The notes: generated by a model not told the origin, from the letters alone. DNA of 64,000 nt from Streptococcus mitis (GCF_901542415.1 NZ_CABEHV010000004.1:558001-622000); one strand, 5' to 3'; counted from the stretch's first letter, positions 1-12,975 are shown. Program-made: numbers and translations.

Positions 1-1
1 T

Positions 2-2068
2 GATATTGACGCTTTTGAGCAATATATCCGCTATCTTGGCATCAATGGCTTGCCAGCCTTTCAGCAAACCTTCACCAAATCCCACCATGGAAAATTTGAT
101 CTAGGGCGTTTAAATGCTCTTCGTCTGCGTGTTTTAGGACCTCTTGAGACTCTTTTTGCTAGCCGAAAGCAGAAGTCTGAAAATCTCTTGCAAAAGTGGA
201 ATGTCTTTCTAAATGAAGGAGCGGTGACCAAGCAACTGCAAGATTTGACAGCCACTATGGAAACTCTTGAACAGGAAAGACAAGCAGAAGTTTGGAAGGC
301 TTTCTGCCATGTTTTAGAACAATTTGCGACCGTTTTTGCTGGATCACAGGTTAATCTTGAGGATTTCCTAGCCTTGCTTCATTCTGGTATGAGCCTATCT
401 CAATACCGTACCATTCCAGCAACGGTGGACACCGTTCTGGTGCAGAGCTATGATTTGATTGCCCCTCTGACTGCTGACTTTGTCTACGCCATTGGTCTAA
501 CTCAGGACAATTTACCAAAAATTTCTCAAAACACCAGTCTTTTGACAGATGAAGAGAGACAGAGCCTAAACCAAGCGACAGAAGATGGGGCGCAATTGCT
601 GATTGCTAGCAGTGAAAATCTCAAGAAAAATCGCTACACTATGCTTTCCTTGGTCAATTCTGCTCGTAAGCAGTTGGTCTTGTCGGCTCCAAGCCTTTTT
701 AACGAAAGTGAAAGCAAGGAATCAGCTTATCTTCAAGAGCTAGTCCATTTTGGATTTAGCAGGAAAGAGAAGAGGATGAATCACAAAGGGCTGTCTAAGG
801 AAGATATGGGGTCATATCACAGTCTTTTGTCCAGTCTAGTTGCCTATCACCAGCAGAGCGAGACGAGTGATACTGAGCAAGATTTGACCTTTGTCAAGGT
901 TCTGGCGCGTGTCATGGGTAAAAAACTAGAACAGCAAGGTCTGGAAAATCCAGCCCTCCCAACCAGTCCAAGCAGTAAGCAGTTGACCAAGGATACCTTA
1001 CAGGCTCTCTATCCAGATGACAAGGAATTTTACCTGTCTACGTCTGGTTTGACGGAGTTTTACCGAAACCAATACAGTTATTTCCTCCGCTACGTGTTAG
1101 GCTTGCAGGAGGAATTACGTCTACGTCCTGATGCCCGCAGTCACGGAAATTTCTTGCACCGTATCTTTGAACGCGCCTTGCAGTTTCCTGACGAAGATTC
1201 CTTTGACAAACGTTTAGAACAAGCTATCCAAGAAACCAGTCAAGAACGCGAATTTGAAGCCATTTATCAAGAAAGTTTGGAAGCCCAGTTTACAAAGGAA
1301 GTTCTGCTTGATGTGGCGCGGACGACTGGACATATTCTCCGACACAATCCAGCCATCGAAACCATCAAAGAAGAGGCAAATTTTGGTGGCAAGGACCAAG
1401 CCTTTATTCAATTGGACAATGGACGCAGTGTCTTTGTACGAGGCAAGGTTGACCGCATTGACCGATTGAAAGCTGATGGGGCGATAGGGGTAGTAGACTA
1501 CAAGTCGAGTCTGACTCAGTTCCAGTTTCCTCATTTCTTTAATGGGCTCAATTCCCAGTTGCCAACCTATCTAGCTGCCTTAAAAAGAGAAGGAGAGCAG
1601 AACTTTTTTGGTGCCATGTACTTGGAAATGGCTGAACAAGTCCAATCTCTGATGGCCGTTAAAAGTCTGGCAGGTGCAGTAATAGAAGCTAGCAAGTCTA
1701 TGAAATACCAAGGCCTCTTTTTAGAAAAAGAAAGCAGTCATTTGGGCGAATTTTATAACAAAAACAAGGCTAATCAGCTGACAGATGAGGAATTCCAGCT
1801 CCTACTGGACTACAATGCCCATCTTTATAAAAAAGCGGCTGAGAAGATTTTAGCGGGTCAGTTCGCCATTAATCCTTATAGCGAAAATGGCAGAAGTATT
1901 GCCCCATATGTTCAGCAACATCAAGCCATCACAGGCTTTGAAGCCAATTACCATTTGGGTCAAGCCCGTTTCCTAGAAAAGTTGGACTTAACTGATGGCA
2001 AGCGTATGGTCGGAGAAAAACTCAAGCAAGCTTGGTTTGAAAAAATAAGAGAGGAGTTGAATCGATGA
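2..2068 (+). CDS. rexB: ATP-dependent nuclease subunit B (RexB/AddB), 3' part
   Basis: This is the C-terminal 688 codons of RexB, the partner of RexA in the AddAB-type helicase-nuclease that processes double-strand DNA ends for recombination. The frame is open to the left window edge, so the N-terminus lies outside; RexB proteins are about 1,090 residues. A RecB-type nuclease domain sits near the C-terminus, with GVVDYKSS (near 1490-1510) as the catalytic D...K motif. The cysteines that form the iron-sulphur 'staple' of Bacillus AddB are not visible on either side of this domain, which fits streptococcal RexB. Its stop overlaps the rexA start (ATGA), indicating translational coupling. Confidence 0.95.
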   Translation, partial: DIDAFEQYIRYLGINGLPAFQQTFTKSHHGKFDLGRLNALRLRVLGPLETLFASRKQKSENLLQKWNVFLNEGAVTKQLQDLTATMETLEQERQAEVWKAFCHVLEQFATVFAGSQVNLEDFLALLHSGMSLSQYRTIPATVDTVLVQSYDLIAPLTADFVYAIGLTQDNLPKISQNTSLLTDEERQSLNQATEDGAQLLIASSENLKKNRYTMLSLVNSARKQLVLSAPSLFNESESKESAYLQELVHFGFSRKEKRMNHKGLSKEDMGSYHSLLSSLVAYHQQSETSDTEQDLTFVKVLARVMGKKLEQQGLENPALPTSPSSKQLTKDTLQALYPDDKEFYLSTSGLTEFYRNQYSYFLRYVLGLQEELRLRPDARSHGNFLHRIFERALQFPDEDSFDKRLEQAIQETSQEREFEAIYQESLEAQFTKEVLLDVARTTGHILRHNPAIETIKEEANFGGKDQAFIQLDNGRSVFVRGKVDRIDRLKADGAIGVVDYKSSLTQFQFPHFFNGLNSQLPTYLAALKREGEQNFFGAMYLEMAEQVQSLMAVKSLAGAVIEASKSMKYQGLFLEKESSHLGEFYNKNKANQLTDEEFQLLLDYNAHLYKKAAEKILAGQFAINPYSENGRSIAPYVQQHQAITGFEANYHLGQARFLEKLDLTDGKRMVGEKLKQAWFEKIREELNR

Positions 2069-5000
2069 AGCCTATTCCCTTTTTAACTGAGGAAGAAATT
2101 CAAAAATTGCAAGAAGCTGAAGTAAATTCGAGCAAGGAACAGAAGAAAACTGCCGAGCAAATCGAAGCTATCTACACTTCTGGTCAGAATATCCTTGTCT
2201 CAGCGTCGGCTGGTTCTGGGAAGACTTTTGTCATGGCCGAGCGCATTCTAGATCAATTGGCGCGTGGTGTCGAAATTTCTCAACTCTTTATCTCAACCTT
2301 TACCGTTAAGGCTGCGACTGAACTTAAGGAACGTTTAGAGAAGAAAATCAGCCAACAAATCCAAGAAAGCAGCGATGTTGACCTCAAACAACACTTGGGA
2401 CGCCAGTTGGCAGACCTACCAAATGCTGCCATCGGAACCATGGACTCTTTCACACAAAAATTCCTTGGCAAACATGGCTATCTGATTGATATTGCACCTA
2501 ATTTCCGTATTTTACAAAACCAAAGCGAGCAACTTCTTCTAAAAAACGAAGTCTTTCATGATGTCTTTGAAGCCCATTATCAAGGTAAACAGAAAGAGAT
2601 CTTTAGTCATTTGCTGAAAAATTTTGCTGGACGTGGCAAAGATGAACGGGGGCTACGCCAGCAGGTCTATAAAATCTATGACTTTCTTCAATCCACTAGC
2701 AATCCTCAGAAATGGCTGAGTGAATCTTTCCTCAAAGGCTTTGAAAAAGCTGATTTTACCAGTGAAAAAGAAAAACTAACTGAGAAAATCAAACAGGCGC
2801 TTTGGGACTTGGAAAGTTTCTTCCGTTACCATCTGGATAATGATGCCAAGGAGTTTCCAAAGGCTGCTTATCTAGAAAATGTTAAGTTGATTCTAGACGA
2901 AATTAGCTCCTTGAATCAGGAGTCCGATAGTCAGGCTTATCAAGCAGTGCTTGCGCGTGTTGTCGCAATTTCAAAAGAGAAAAATGGTCGGGCTCTGACG
3001 AATGCCAGTCGTAAGGCTGATTTGAAGCAACTGGTCGATGCCTACAATGAAGAGAGAAAGGCCCAGTTTACTAAACTAGGACAACTAGCAGACCAGATAA
3101 CGATCCTCGACTATCAAGAACGTTATCATGGAGACACATTGGAACTAGCTAAGACTTTCCAAACCTTCATGAGTGATTTTGTAGAGGCTTATCGTCAGCG
3201 TAAACGCCAGGAAAATGCCTTTGAATTCGCTGATATCAGCCATTACACTATTGAGATTTTAGAGAAATTCCCACAAGTCCGTGAGGCTTATCAGGAGCGC
3301 TTCCATGAAGTCATGGTCGATGAGTATCAGGATACCAACCATATTCAAGAACGGATGCTGGAATTGCTGTCTAATGGCCACAATCGCTTTATGGTAGGAG
3401 ATATCAAGCAGTCTATCTATCGTTTCCGTCAGGCAGATCCGCAGATTTTCAATGAGAAATTCCAACGCTATGCGCAAAATCCCCAAGAAGGCAAGCTCAT
3501 TCTCCTCAAAGAAAATTTCCGTAGTAGTTCAGAAGTGCTGTCAGCAACCAATGATGTCTTTGAACGTCTCATGGACCAAGAGGTCGGCGAAATCAACTAT
3601 GATAACATGCACCAGCTTGTTTTTGCCAATACCAAACTGACTCCCAACCCTGAGAACAAGGCTGAATTTTTCCTCTACGACAAGGACGATACAGGTGAGG
3701 AAGAAGAGAGTCGAACAGAAACGAAACTAACTGGTGAGATGCGCTTAGTCATCAAGGAAATACTTAGACTCCATCAAGAGAAAGGTGTTGCCTTTAAAGA
3801 AATTGCCCTTCTGACCTCCAGTCGCAGTCGTAATGACCAGATTCTCCTCGCCCTGTCTGAGTATGGAATTCCTGTCAAAACCGACGGAGAGCAAAACAAT
3901 TATCTCCAATCCCTAGAAGTGCAAGTCATGCTAAATACCCTTCGTGTCATTCACAATCCCCTGCAAGACTATGCCTTGGTTGCCCTTATGAAGTCTCCAA
4001 TGTTTGGATTTGACGAAGACGAGTTAGCACGCTTGTCCCTTCAGAAAGCAGAGGATAAAGTCCAAGAAAATCTCTATGAGAAACTGGTCAATGCTCAAAA
4101 ACTGGCTAGCAGCCAGAAAAACTTGATTCACACGGCTCTAGCTGAGAAACTAAAGCAATTCATGGATATCTTAGCTTCTTGGCGCTTGTATGCCAAAAAC
4201 CACTCCCTATATGACCTGATTTGGAAGATTTATAACGACCGTTTTTATTATGATTATGTTGGAACTTTGCCAAATGGTCCTGCTAGACAGACCAATCTCT
4301 ATGCCCTAGCTTTGAGAGCAGATCAATTTGAAAAGAGCAATTTCAAAGGCTTGTCACGTTTTATTAGCATGATTGACAATATCCTAGAATCCCAGCACGA
4401 TTTGGCAAGCGTGGCCGTCGCACCGCCAAAAGATGCAGTAGAGCTCATGACCATTCACAAGAGTAAAGGGCTAGAGTTTCCTTACGTCTTTATTCTCAAT
4501 ATGGATCAAGATTTCAACAAGCAAGACACCATGTCAGAAGTCATTCTCAGTCGTAAAAATGGACTAGGTGTCAAATATATTGCCAAGATGGAGACGGGAG
4601 CAGTTGAAGATCACTATCCTAAAACCATCAAACTCTCCATTCCTAGCCTGACCTATATGCAGAATGAAGAGGAATTTCAGCTGGCAAGCTATTCTGAGCA
4701 AATGCGTCTACTGTATGTTGCTATGACGAGGGCTGAGAAAAAGCTCTATCTTGTCGGTAAGGGTTCTCGTGAAAAGCTGGAAGCTAAGGAATACCCAGCA
4801 GCTAAAAATGGAAAACTAAATAGCAACACTAGACTTCAAGCCAAGAATTTCCAAGATTGGATTTGGGCTATCAGTAAAGTATTTGCCAAGGATCATCTCA
4901 ACTTTAGCTATCGTTTTGTCGGTGAAGATCAGCTGACTAGAGAAGCTATCGGTCAGTTGGAAAACAAAAGTCCTCTCCAAGATAGCTCCCAAGCAGACAA

Positions 5001-5715
5001 TCGCCAGTCTGAAACTATTAAAGAAGCTCTTGAAATGCTGAAAGAGGTTGAAGTCTATAATACTCTTCACCGCGCAGCCATTGAACTTCCTAGTGTTCAA
5101 ACCCCAAGTCAAATCAAGAAATTCTACGAACCTGTTATGGATATGGAGGGTGTCGAAATTGCTGGTCAAGACCAGTCAGTAGGCAAGAAAACCAGCTTTG
5201 ATTTGCCAGATTTTTCAACTAAAGAAAAGGTAACTGGAGCTGAGATTGGTAGTGCTACCCACGAACTCATGCAGAGAATTGACCTCAGTCAGCGACCAAC
5301 GCTTGCTGGCCTGAAAGAAACTATCAAACAAGTTCAAACCAGCCAAGCTGTCAGGGAAAAAATTAATCTTGCTAAAATTCTTGCATTCTTTGACACAGAA
5401 CTCGGTCAGGAAATTCTCGCTAATACCAACCATCTTTATCGCGAGCAACCTTTCTCCATGCTCAAACTAGACCAAAAGAGTAAGGAAGACTTCGTTGTCC
5501 GTGGTATCCTTGATGGCTATCTACTTTACGAGGACAAAATCGTTCTGTTCGACTATAAGACAGACCGCTATGATGAACCAAGTCAACTCGTAGACCGCTA
5601 TCGTGGACAGTTAGCCCTATACGAAGAGGCTTTATCCCGCGCCTATTCGATTGAAAATATTGAAAAATACTTGATTTTACTGGGTAAAGAAGAGGTTAAA
5701 GTTGTAAAAGTATAA
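2065..5715 (+). CDS. rexA: ATP-dependent helicase/nuclease subunit A (RexA/AddA)
   Basis: RexA is the UvrD-type helicase and second nuclease subunit of the RexAB end-resection complex. The 1,216-residue protein shows a Walker A motif (ASAGSGKT, about residues 47-54), the Walker B/motif II DEYQDT near residue 419, helicase motif [11 protein letters not shown] near 800, LLYVAMTRA further on, and a C-terminal RecB-family nuclease motif (FDYKTDR, about 1161) followed by a QLALY segment. Length and domain order match full-length AddA. It is translationally coupled to rexB and followed after 17 bases by another + strand gene, so the three are probably co-transcribed. Confidence 0.97.
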   Translation: MKPIPFLTEEEIQKLQEAEVNSSKEQKKTAEQIEAIYTSGQNILVSASAGSGKTFVMAERILDQLARGVEISQLFISTFTVKAATELKERLEKKISQQIQESSDVDLKQHLGRQLADLPNAAIGTMDSFTQKFLGKHGYLIDIAPNFRILQNQSEQLLLKNEVFHDVFEAHYQGKQKEIFSHLLKNFAGRGKDERGLRQQVYKIYDFLQSTSNPQKWLSESFLKGFEKADFTSEKEKLTEKIKQALWDLESFFRYHLDNDAKEFPKAAYLENVKLILDEISSLNQESDSQAYQAVLARVVAISKEKNGRALTNASRKADLKQLVDAYNEERKAQFTKLGQLADQITILDYQERYHGDTLELAKTFQTFMSDFVEAYRQRKRQENAFEFADISHYTIEILEKFPQVREAYQERFHEVMVDEYQDTNHIQERMLELLSNGHNRFMVGDIKQSIYRFRQADPQIFNEKFQRYAQNPQEGKLILLKENFRSSSEVLSATNDVFERLMDQEVGEINYDNMHQLVFANTKLTPNPENKAEFFLYDKDDTGEEEESRTETKLTGEMRLVIKEILRLHQEKGVAFKEIALLTSSRSRNDQILLALSEYGIPVKTDGEQNNYLQSLEVQVMLNTLRVIHNPLQDYALVALMKSPMFGFDEDELARLSLQKAEDKVQENLYEKLVNAQKLASSQKNLIHTALAEKLKQFMDILASWRLYAKNHSLYDLIWKIYNDRFYYDYVGTLPNGPARQTNLYALALRADQFEKSNFKGLSRFISMIDNILESQHDLASVAVAPPKDAVELMTIHKSKGLEFPYVFILNMDQDFNKQDTMSEVILSRKNGLGVKYIAKMETGAVEDHYPKTIKLSIPSLTYMQNEEEFQLASYSEQMRLLYVAMTRAEKKLYLVGKGSREKLEAKEYPAAKNGKLNSNTRLQAKNFQDWIWAISKVFAKDHLNFSYRFVGEDQLTREAIGQLENKSPLQDSSQADNRQSETIKEALEMLKEVEVYNTLHRAAIELPSVQTPSQIKKFYEPVMDMEGVEIAGQDQSVGKKTSFDLPDFSTKEKVTGAEIGSATHELMQRIDLSQRPTLAGLKETIKQVQTSQAVREKINLAKILAFFDTELGQEILANTNHLYREQPFSMLKLDQKSKEDFVVRGILDGYLLYEDKIVLFDYKTDRYDEPSQLVDRYRGQLALYEEALSRAYSIENIEKYLILLGKEEVKVVKV

Positions 5716-5732
5716 TCTAGAAAGGAGACCCC

Positions 5733-6911
5733 ATGACACTTCCAGTTAGAAAATCCCTGCATGATGCGGTTTTACAGGCTTCAAAATCTGATACTTGGGA
5801 ACAAGCTACCAAGGAATGGAATGAAGTTTCCTTGATTTTTAACGGTATCGGCCGTAGCAATTGTGTCTGTGGGAATGCCATCAAGTACGCCTACGAACTC
5901 TTTAATGGCGTCACAGGCCAACGTCTCTTTCCGATTGGTAGCGACTGTGTTCGTCATTTTCATCGATTGACCCTTGACCAGCAACTGGAAGAGGAAGAAA
6001 AACTGCTTAGAAAGGTTGAAAATCTGACCAGAAAAGCCCATAAAAAGGAGAAAATCAAGGTCAATAAAAGTGACTTTGACGAGCGTCTTCTAAATTGGCT
6101 CTGGGAAAAAGGTGTTTTTAAACCCAATCGTGGCAATCAATTTGCACCTGAGAGAGACTACCAGCTTTTCCTAGAAGTCTTTCAAGGAGGAAGTTGGACC
6201 AAGGCAGAACCCAAGAAGAAAGCTCGTATGGAAGAAGTCCTTGAAAAGTGTATCAAACCCTTTTTACTTGGAAAATCAGATGACCAACTCTACCTTGTCA
6301 AGCTAGGCAAGGAGAAAATTGACTACGAACAAGAACTCCGTATCCAGGCAGAGAAAGAGCGCAAGAAGAGAGATAAAATCGCCAAGCAATATGCAGACAA
6401 TCTGGTTCTAGCTATGGGCCCAGCAGAGCGTGCCTATCAAGATTACTTTGGCTTTACAGAAACCCTGACTCAAGAAGAACGTAAGTGGGAGAAAATACTT
6501 TTTGGTAAAAATCGAACAGAACGGGCTATCAAGGCCAAACAATACAAAAAAGAGCTGGAAAAAGACCAACGAATTACCAGTCGGGATCCAATTGAAAGAA
6601 AGCAGAAGCAGATCTGGCTCCTCAATTCCTATTTTCGTGAGCTTCCAGAAGAAAAAGCCCGATTTTCTAGGCTCTTATTAGAATATCGAAAAAGTGGAGA
6701 AGTTCCCTTTTCAACTGAATACCTGTCAGACAATCTGCTTGACTTTTTCTATAAAATGAAAGCTTTTGAGTTTGAAATTGCACCAGAACAAGTCCGAGAC
6801 TTTTTAAAAGAAAGCCTTCAGACAGAACATCTATCCTCAGCACAAGAAAGCTGGATAGAAGGAATTCTCCTCAACTGCATCAAACCATTTTTAGAACGAT
6901 TATTGATATGA
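5733..6911 (+). CDS. conserved hypothetical protein downstream of rexA
   Basis: A 392-residue soluble protein that I cannot assign to a characterised family. The N-terminal 75 residues contain a cysteine pair in NCVCGNA and another Cys in GSDC about 30 residues later, a pattern that could bind a metal. The rest is highly charged and helical (long Lys/Glu stretches near 85-120 and 205-290). An AAAGGAG-type ribosome site precedes the ATG. The 17-base gap after rexA suggests it is the third gene of the rexBA operon. By synteny it matches the hypothetical gene found between rexA and iga in pneumococci. No signal peptide or membrane segment is seen. Confidence 0.85.
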   Translation: MTLPVRKSLHDAVLQASKSDTWEQATKEWNEVSLIFNGIGRSNCVCGNAIKYAYELFNGVTGQRLFPIGSDCVRHFHRLTLDQQLEEEEKLLRKVENLTRKAHKKEKIKVNKSDFDERLLNWLWEKGVFKPNRGNQFAPERDYQLFLEVFQGGSWTKAEPKKKARMEEVLEKCIKPFLLGKSDDQLYLVKLGKEKIDYEQELRIQAEKERKKRDKIAKQYADNLVLAMGPAERAYQDYFGFTETLTQEERKWEKILFGKNRTERAIKAKQYKKELEKDQRITSRDPIERKQKQIWLLNSYFRELPEEKARFSRLLLEYRKSGEVPFSTEYLSDNLLDFFYKMKAFEFEIAPEQVRDFLKESLQTEHLSSAQESWIEGILLNCIKPFLERLLI

Positions 6912-6945
6912 GTAACACCTACCGTGGAAATTTCATGGTAGGTTA
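6911..6945 (+). terminator. intrinsic terminator after the rexBA operon
   Basis: The stem is built from GTAAC and CCTACC on the left, with GGTAGG and GTTAC on the right, around a short loop, followed by ATTTT. It begins at the stop codon of the 392-residue gene. Confidence 0.6.
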
Positions 6946-7044
6946 CATTTTATCCAAAAAGAGAAAATAGGAAATGGCAAACCCTGCTCCTTCGTATTTT
7001 ATATATAAAACAAAGTATGAAAGCGTAACTCAATTTTAAGACTT

Positions 7045-7076
7045 TTTGGTAAATTAAGAGTATAATTAAAGTGTGA
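7045..7076 (+). promoter_or_regulatory. possible promoter of iga
   Basis: A perfect TATAAT at 7071-7076 lies 78 bases upstream of the iga start, after an AT-rich spacer. The -35 region is poor (TTTGGT at too long a spacing, or GGTAAA at 17). An AAGGAGG-type ribosome site follows close to the ATG at 7155. Confidence 0.4.
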
Positions 7077-7154
7077 TGCCTTTTTTATAGATAATACACT
7101 AATATATTAAAGGTCTTCGTAACATAAATATAAATTTTATTTCAAGGAGGAATC

Positions 7155-10100
7155 ATGGAAAAGTATTTTGGTGAAAAACAGCAGCGTTTTTCATTTAGAA
7201 AATTATCAGTAGGACTTGTATCTGCGACGATTTCAAGTTTATTTTTTATGTCTGTATTAGGTAGTTCATCTGTAGAAGCTCAAGAGACTAAAGGTGTTCA
7301 CTATAAATATGTGACAGAGTCAGAGTTATCATCAGAAGACAAGAAGCAGCTTGTCTATGATATTCCGGCATACACGGAGAATGATGATGAAACTTATTAT
7401 CTTGTTTATAAATTAAATTCTCAAAATCAACTGGGAGAATTGCCAAATACTGGAAGCAAGAATGAGATGCAAACCTTGGTTGCTGGTGCTAGCTTAGCTG
7501 CTCTGGGAATTTTAATTTTTGCCGTTTCAAAGAAAAAAGTTAAGAATAAAACAGTATTACATTTAGTATTGGTTGCAGGAATAGGAAATGGTGTCTTAGT
7601 TTCAGCTCATGCTTTAGAAAATAATCTCTTACTGAATTACAATACTGACTATGAATTAACCTAAGGAGAAAAATTACCTCTTCCTAAAGACATTTCAGGT
7701 TACACTTATATTGGATATATCAAAGACGGGAAAACTACTTCTGATTCTGAAGTAAGTAATCAAAAGAGTTCAGTTGCCACTCCTACAAAACAACAAAAGG
7801 TGGATTATAATGTTACACCGAATTTTGTAGAGAATCCATCAACAGTACAAGCTATTCAGGAACAAACACCTGTTTCTTCAACTAAGCCGACAGAAGTTCA
7901 AGTAGTTGAAAAACCTTTCTCTACTGAATTAATCAATCCAAGAAAAGAAGAGAAACAATCTTCAGATTCTCAAGCACAGTTGGCAGAACATAAGAATATA
8001 GAAGCGAAGAAAGAGGAGAAGGTTTCTCCAAAAGAAAAGACTGGGGTAAATACATTAAATCCACAGGATGAAGTTCTATCAGGCCAGTTGAATAAACCTG
8101 AACTCTTATATCGTGAGGAAACTATAGAGACAAAAATAGATTTTCAAGAAGAAATTCAAGAAAATCCTGATTTAGCTGAAGGAACTGTAAGAGTAAAACA
8201 AGAAGGTAAATTGGGTAAGAAAGTTGAAATCGTCAGAATATTCTCTGTAAACAAGGAAGAGGTTTCACGAGAAATTGTTTCAACTTCAACGACTGCGTCT
8301 GTTCCAAGAATAGTCGAAAAAGGTACTAAAAAAGCTAAAGTTATAAAGGACCAACCTGAGACTGGTGCAGAACATAAGGAAGTACAGTCTGGAGCTATTG
8401 TTGAACCCGCAATTCAGCCAGAATTACCAGAAGCAGTAGTCACAGAGAAGGGAGACCCTGCAGTCCAACCAGTGTTACCGGAAGCAGTAGTAAGTGATAA
8501 AGGTGAACCAGAAGTTCAACCAGCGCTGCCGGAAGCAGTTGTGACTGACAAGGGTGAGCCAGCGGTCCATCCAGAATTACCAGAAGCAGTTGTAACAGAT
8601 AAAGGCGAACCAGAACAGGTAGCACCACTACCAGAATATACAGGTGTACAAGCCGGAGCTATTGTTGAACCTGAAAAAGTTGAACCTGAAAAAGTTGAAC
8701 CGGAATATGCTGGAGTACAAGCTGGCGCTGTAGTTGAACCAGAGAAGGTAGAAGCACCGAAGGAATACACAGGAGTGCAAGCCGGAGCTATCGTTGAACC
8801 AGAACAAGTAGATCCACTGCCAGAATACACAGGAGTACAAGCTGGGGCAATAGTTGAACCAGAAAAGGTAGAGCCACCCAAAGAATACACAGGAGTGCAA
8901 GCTGGGGCAATAGTCGAACCAGAGAAAGTAGAAGCACCGAAAGAATATACTGGTAAAATAGAACAAGCAAGTGCAGAAGAGACTAAACCTGAAAATGAGG
9001 CAAGTCCTACAAATGGGGAAGCGGAACGTCCTAAAGATAAAATTAAAGAAGAAAAACAAGTCGACAAGAAACTAGAACTTAGAAATGTTTCAAACGTGGA
9101 ATTATATACAGTAGAAAATAATAAATATCGACATGTAACTTCACTTGCGAGTGTTCCAACTACTCCAACTGATTACTTTATGAAAGTAAAATCAGAGAAC
9201 TTTAAAGATGTTATGTTGCCAGTTAAGAGTATTGAGAGCGTTAGAAAAGATAATCAAGATGTTTATAAAATTGTAGGACAAGCTAATGATTTAATTCAAC
9301 ACGAAAACAATGGTACTTTAGAAAATTATACTTACTACCTACCTAAGACGGTAAGTAGTGAAAATGGAGTTTATACATCATTTAAAAATCTAGTAGATGC
9401 TATGAATAGTAACCCACATGGTACGTTCCGCCTAGGGGCGACTATAGATGCTCGTGAAGTAGATCTTCCAGATGGTAAAGAAAGTTATATTAATCACGAA
9501 TTTAGTGGTACATTAATAGGTTCAAACAATGATAAGAACTATGCTATATATAATCTGAAAAAACCGTTATTTAATGCTTTAAGTCGTGCTACTATTCGAG
9601 ATCTTTCAATAAAAGAAGCGAATGTTTCTTCTAAAGAAGATGCTGCCACAATTGCTAAAGAGGCGAATAATGGTACTACAATTACAAATGTTCATTCATC
9701 TGGTGTAATTGCTGGTGAGCGTAGCATTGGTGGTTTAGTTTCACAAATAACTAACTCTACAATATCTAATAGTAGTTTTACTGGTAGAATAACGAATACT
9801 TATGATACAAAAGCTACTTATCAAATAGGTGGTTTAGTAGGAAAACTTTCGGGAGTTAGTGCTTTGATTGATAGATCAATTTCATCTATCGATATGGCGA
9901 CAAATGCTAATACAGGAGACCAGGTTGTTGGTGGTATTGCAGGTGTTGTTGATAAAAAAGCGACAATTAGTAATAGTTATGTTGAAGGAAATCTTAATAA
10001 TGTAAAACATTTTGGTTATGTTGGAGGAGTTGCAGGGTATCTTTGGGATAGAGAATCATCAGATGAAAGAAACTCAGGTCAACTTACAAATGTATTAAGT

Positions 10101-12932
10101 GACGTTAATGTTACGAACGGTAATGCTATTGCTGGTTATGATTTTAAAGGAATAAGAGCAACTAACACTTATAGTAATAAAAATAATAAGGTAGTCAATG
10201 TAGTACAAGTAGATGATGAAGTACTAAGTAGAGATTCAGAAATACAAAGAGGAACTGTATTAGAAAATAATAAAGTTCTGGAGAAAAAAGCTGAACTTGT
10301 TCATAAAAATAATATTAAAACAGAAGACTTTAACTTCTCTTCTAAATATAAAACGGATTATAGAAATTTAAAAGATGCTGATATTTCTAGGTTGAAAGTA
10401 TATAAAAATATTGAGAAACTATTACCTTTCTATAATAGAGAGACAATTGTTAAATATGGTAATTTAGTGGACACTAATAATGATTTATTTACTAAAGAGC
10501 TTGTGTCTGTAGTTCCGATGCATGAGAAAGAAGTAATTTCTGATATTAATAAACATAAAGCCAGTATTAATAAGCTGTTACTTCATTATTCAGATAATAC
10601 TTCTCAAACATTAAATATAAAATATCTACAAGATTTCTCTAAAGTAGCAGAATATGAAATAGCTAATACAAAATTAATATACACACCTAATACGCTATTG
10701 CATAATTATGATAATATTGTAAATGCTGTTTTAAATGATCTTAAATCTGTTCAATATAGTTCAGCTGGAGTTAGAAAAGTCTTAGATATTTCTAATGACA
10801 TAAAATTAACGGAATTATATCTAGATGAACAATTCGACAAAACAAAAGCAAACATTGAAGATAGTTTATCAAAACTTCTTTCTGCTGATGCAGCAATAGC
10901 TGAAAATAGTAATTCAATAATTGATAATTATGTAATAGAAAAAATTAAGAATAATAAAGAAGCGTTACTTCTAGGTTTAACTTATCTAGAACGTTGGTAT
11001 AATTTTAAATATGATAATGCAAGTTCTAAAGATTTAGTATTATATCATTTAGATTTCTTCGGTAAGTCTAATAGTTCTGCATTAGATAATGTTATTGAAT
11101 TAGGTAAATCTGGCTTTAATAATTTATTAGCGAAAAATAATGTAATTACTTATAATGTATTATTAGCGAAAAATTATGGAACTGAAAGTTTATTTAAAGC
11201 ATTAGAAGGTTATAGAAAAGTATTTCTACCAACTACTTCTAATAACGGCTGGTTTAAAAAACAATCTAAAGCTTATATAGTTGAAGAAAAATCTACTATT
11301 CCTGAAGTAAGTTCTAAGCAGTCAGAACAAGGAACAGAACACTCTATAGGTGTTTATGATAGATTAACTAGTCCATCATGGAAATATCAAAGTATGGTCT
11401 TACCGTTATTAACTTTACCAGAAGAAAAAATGATATTTATGATTGCCAATATTTCAACTATAGGATTTGGTGCTTATGATAGATATAGAAGTCCTGAACA
11501 TCCTAAGGGAGAGAAATTAAATAAATTTGTAGAAGATAATGCAAAAGAAGCGGCTAAACGATTTAGAGATCATTATGATTATTGGTATAAAATTCTAGAT
11601 AAAGAAAATAAAGAAAAATTATTTAGAAGTGTCCCAGTCTATGATGCATTTAGATTTGGAAATGATAAAGATAATAAGTTACAAGAAGCTAATTTTGAAA
11701 CTAATCATCCAGCTATTAAAAACTTCTTTGGCCCTGCTGGAAATAATGTTGTTCACAATGCTAATGGTGCATATGCAACAGGTGACGCATTCTACTATAT
11801 GGCTTATCGTATGTTAGATAAATCTGGTGCGGTAACATATACTCATGAAATGACACATAACTCTGATAGGGAAATTTATCTTGGAGGATATGGAAGAAGA
11901 AGCGGCTTGGGACCAGAGTTCTTCGCAAAAGGCTTATTGCAAGCACCAGACCATCCAGAAGATGCGACAATCACCATCAACTCTATATTGAAACATTCAA
12001 AATCAGATAGTACAGAAGGACAACGATTACAAGTACTCGATCCAACTACGAGATTCAAAAACTCTGATGATTTGAAGCAATATGTCCACAATATGTTTGA
12101 TGTCGTTTATATGTTGGAATATCTTGAAGGACAATCAATCGTTAAGAAACTGAATGTTTATCAGAAAATGGAAGCTCTCAGAAAAATTGAGAATAAGTAT
12201 GTGAAAGATCCAGCAGATGGAAATAACGTATATGCAACAAATGTTGTCAGAGATCTAACAGTAGAAGAAGCTGAAAAACTACGTTCATTCAATGATTTGA
12301 TTGATAATAATATTCTTTCTTCTAGGGAATATGCGTCAAAAACATACGAAAGAAATGGCTATTTTACTATAAAACTATTTGCGCCGATTTATGCAGCATT
12401 AAGTAATGATAACGGAACGCCAGGTGACCTAATGGGACGTCGTATGGCCTACGAACTATTAGCTGCTAAAGGCTTTAAAGATGGTATGGTACCTTATATC
12501 TCAAATCAATACGAAGATCTTGCTAAACAAAATGGTAAAAAAATAACTATTTATGGTAAAGACCGAGGATTAGTGACAGATGAACTTGTACTTCAAAAAG
12601 TATTTAATGGTCAATATAAAACTTGGACACAATTCAAGCAAGCTATGTACAATGAACGTGTAGCTCAATTTGATAGACTGAATAAAGTTACTTTTAATGA
12701 TCCAACAAAACCTTGGACTAGTTTTTCTACGAAAACCATAAGTAGTGTTACAGAGTTGCAGCGATTAATGGATGAAGCTGTTCGAAAGGATGCAGATGAG
12801 GATAGTTATTCTTGGAGTAATTACAAACCAGAATTTGACAGTGCGGTTCATAAGTTGAAGAGAGCGATTTTTAAAGCTTATCTTGACCAAACCGATGATT
12901 TTAGAAGTTCAATTTTTGAGAATAAAAAATAG
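7155..12932 (+). pseudogene. iga: IgA1 protease (M26 zinc metalloprotease), interrupted by an in-frame stop
   Basis: This is an IgA1-protease-type surface metalloprotease. It has a YSIRK-like signal region (FSFRKLSVGLVSATI), the N-terminal LPNTG sorting motif and membrane segment typical of the family (residues about 97-125), a G5 domain (about 8100-8330), Pro/Glu repeats, and a C-terminal M26 catalytic domain. Zinc ligands are HEMTH at 11844-11858 with Glu 20 residues later in GPEFF. A TAA at 7662-7664 stops translation after 169 residues. The frame then continues uninterrupted to 12932, so one substitution in this codon would restore a 1,925-residue protein. The remaining long frame can start at GTG 7800 but would lack signal and anchor. 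The block from about 9.08 to 11.87 kb is much richer in A+T than the flanks and looks imported. Confidence 0.88.
8412..8942 (+). repeat. coding tandem repeats in the iga stalk region
   Basis: Two repeat types lie in tandem within the frame. Four 17-residue units of the VQPxLPEAVVTDKGEP type cover 8412-8615. Five units of about 20 residues of the EYTGVQAGAIVEPEKVEP type cover 8634-8942; the first has a short internal EKVEP duplication. They form an extended Pro/Glu/Val-rich linker between the G5 domain and the catalytic region. Confidence 0.9.
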
Positions 12933-12975
12933 TGTTTACTATTAGGAAATAAAAAGCAAATGTAGAGGATTAGAA

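Noticed and set aside
8516..9067. Long antisense frames opposite the iga repeats
   Set aside because: They arise from the periodic, GC-biased repeat codons and have no ribosome site or plausible protein composition.
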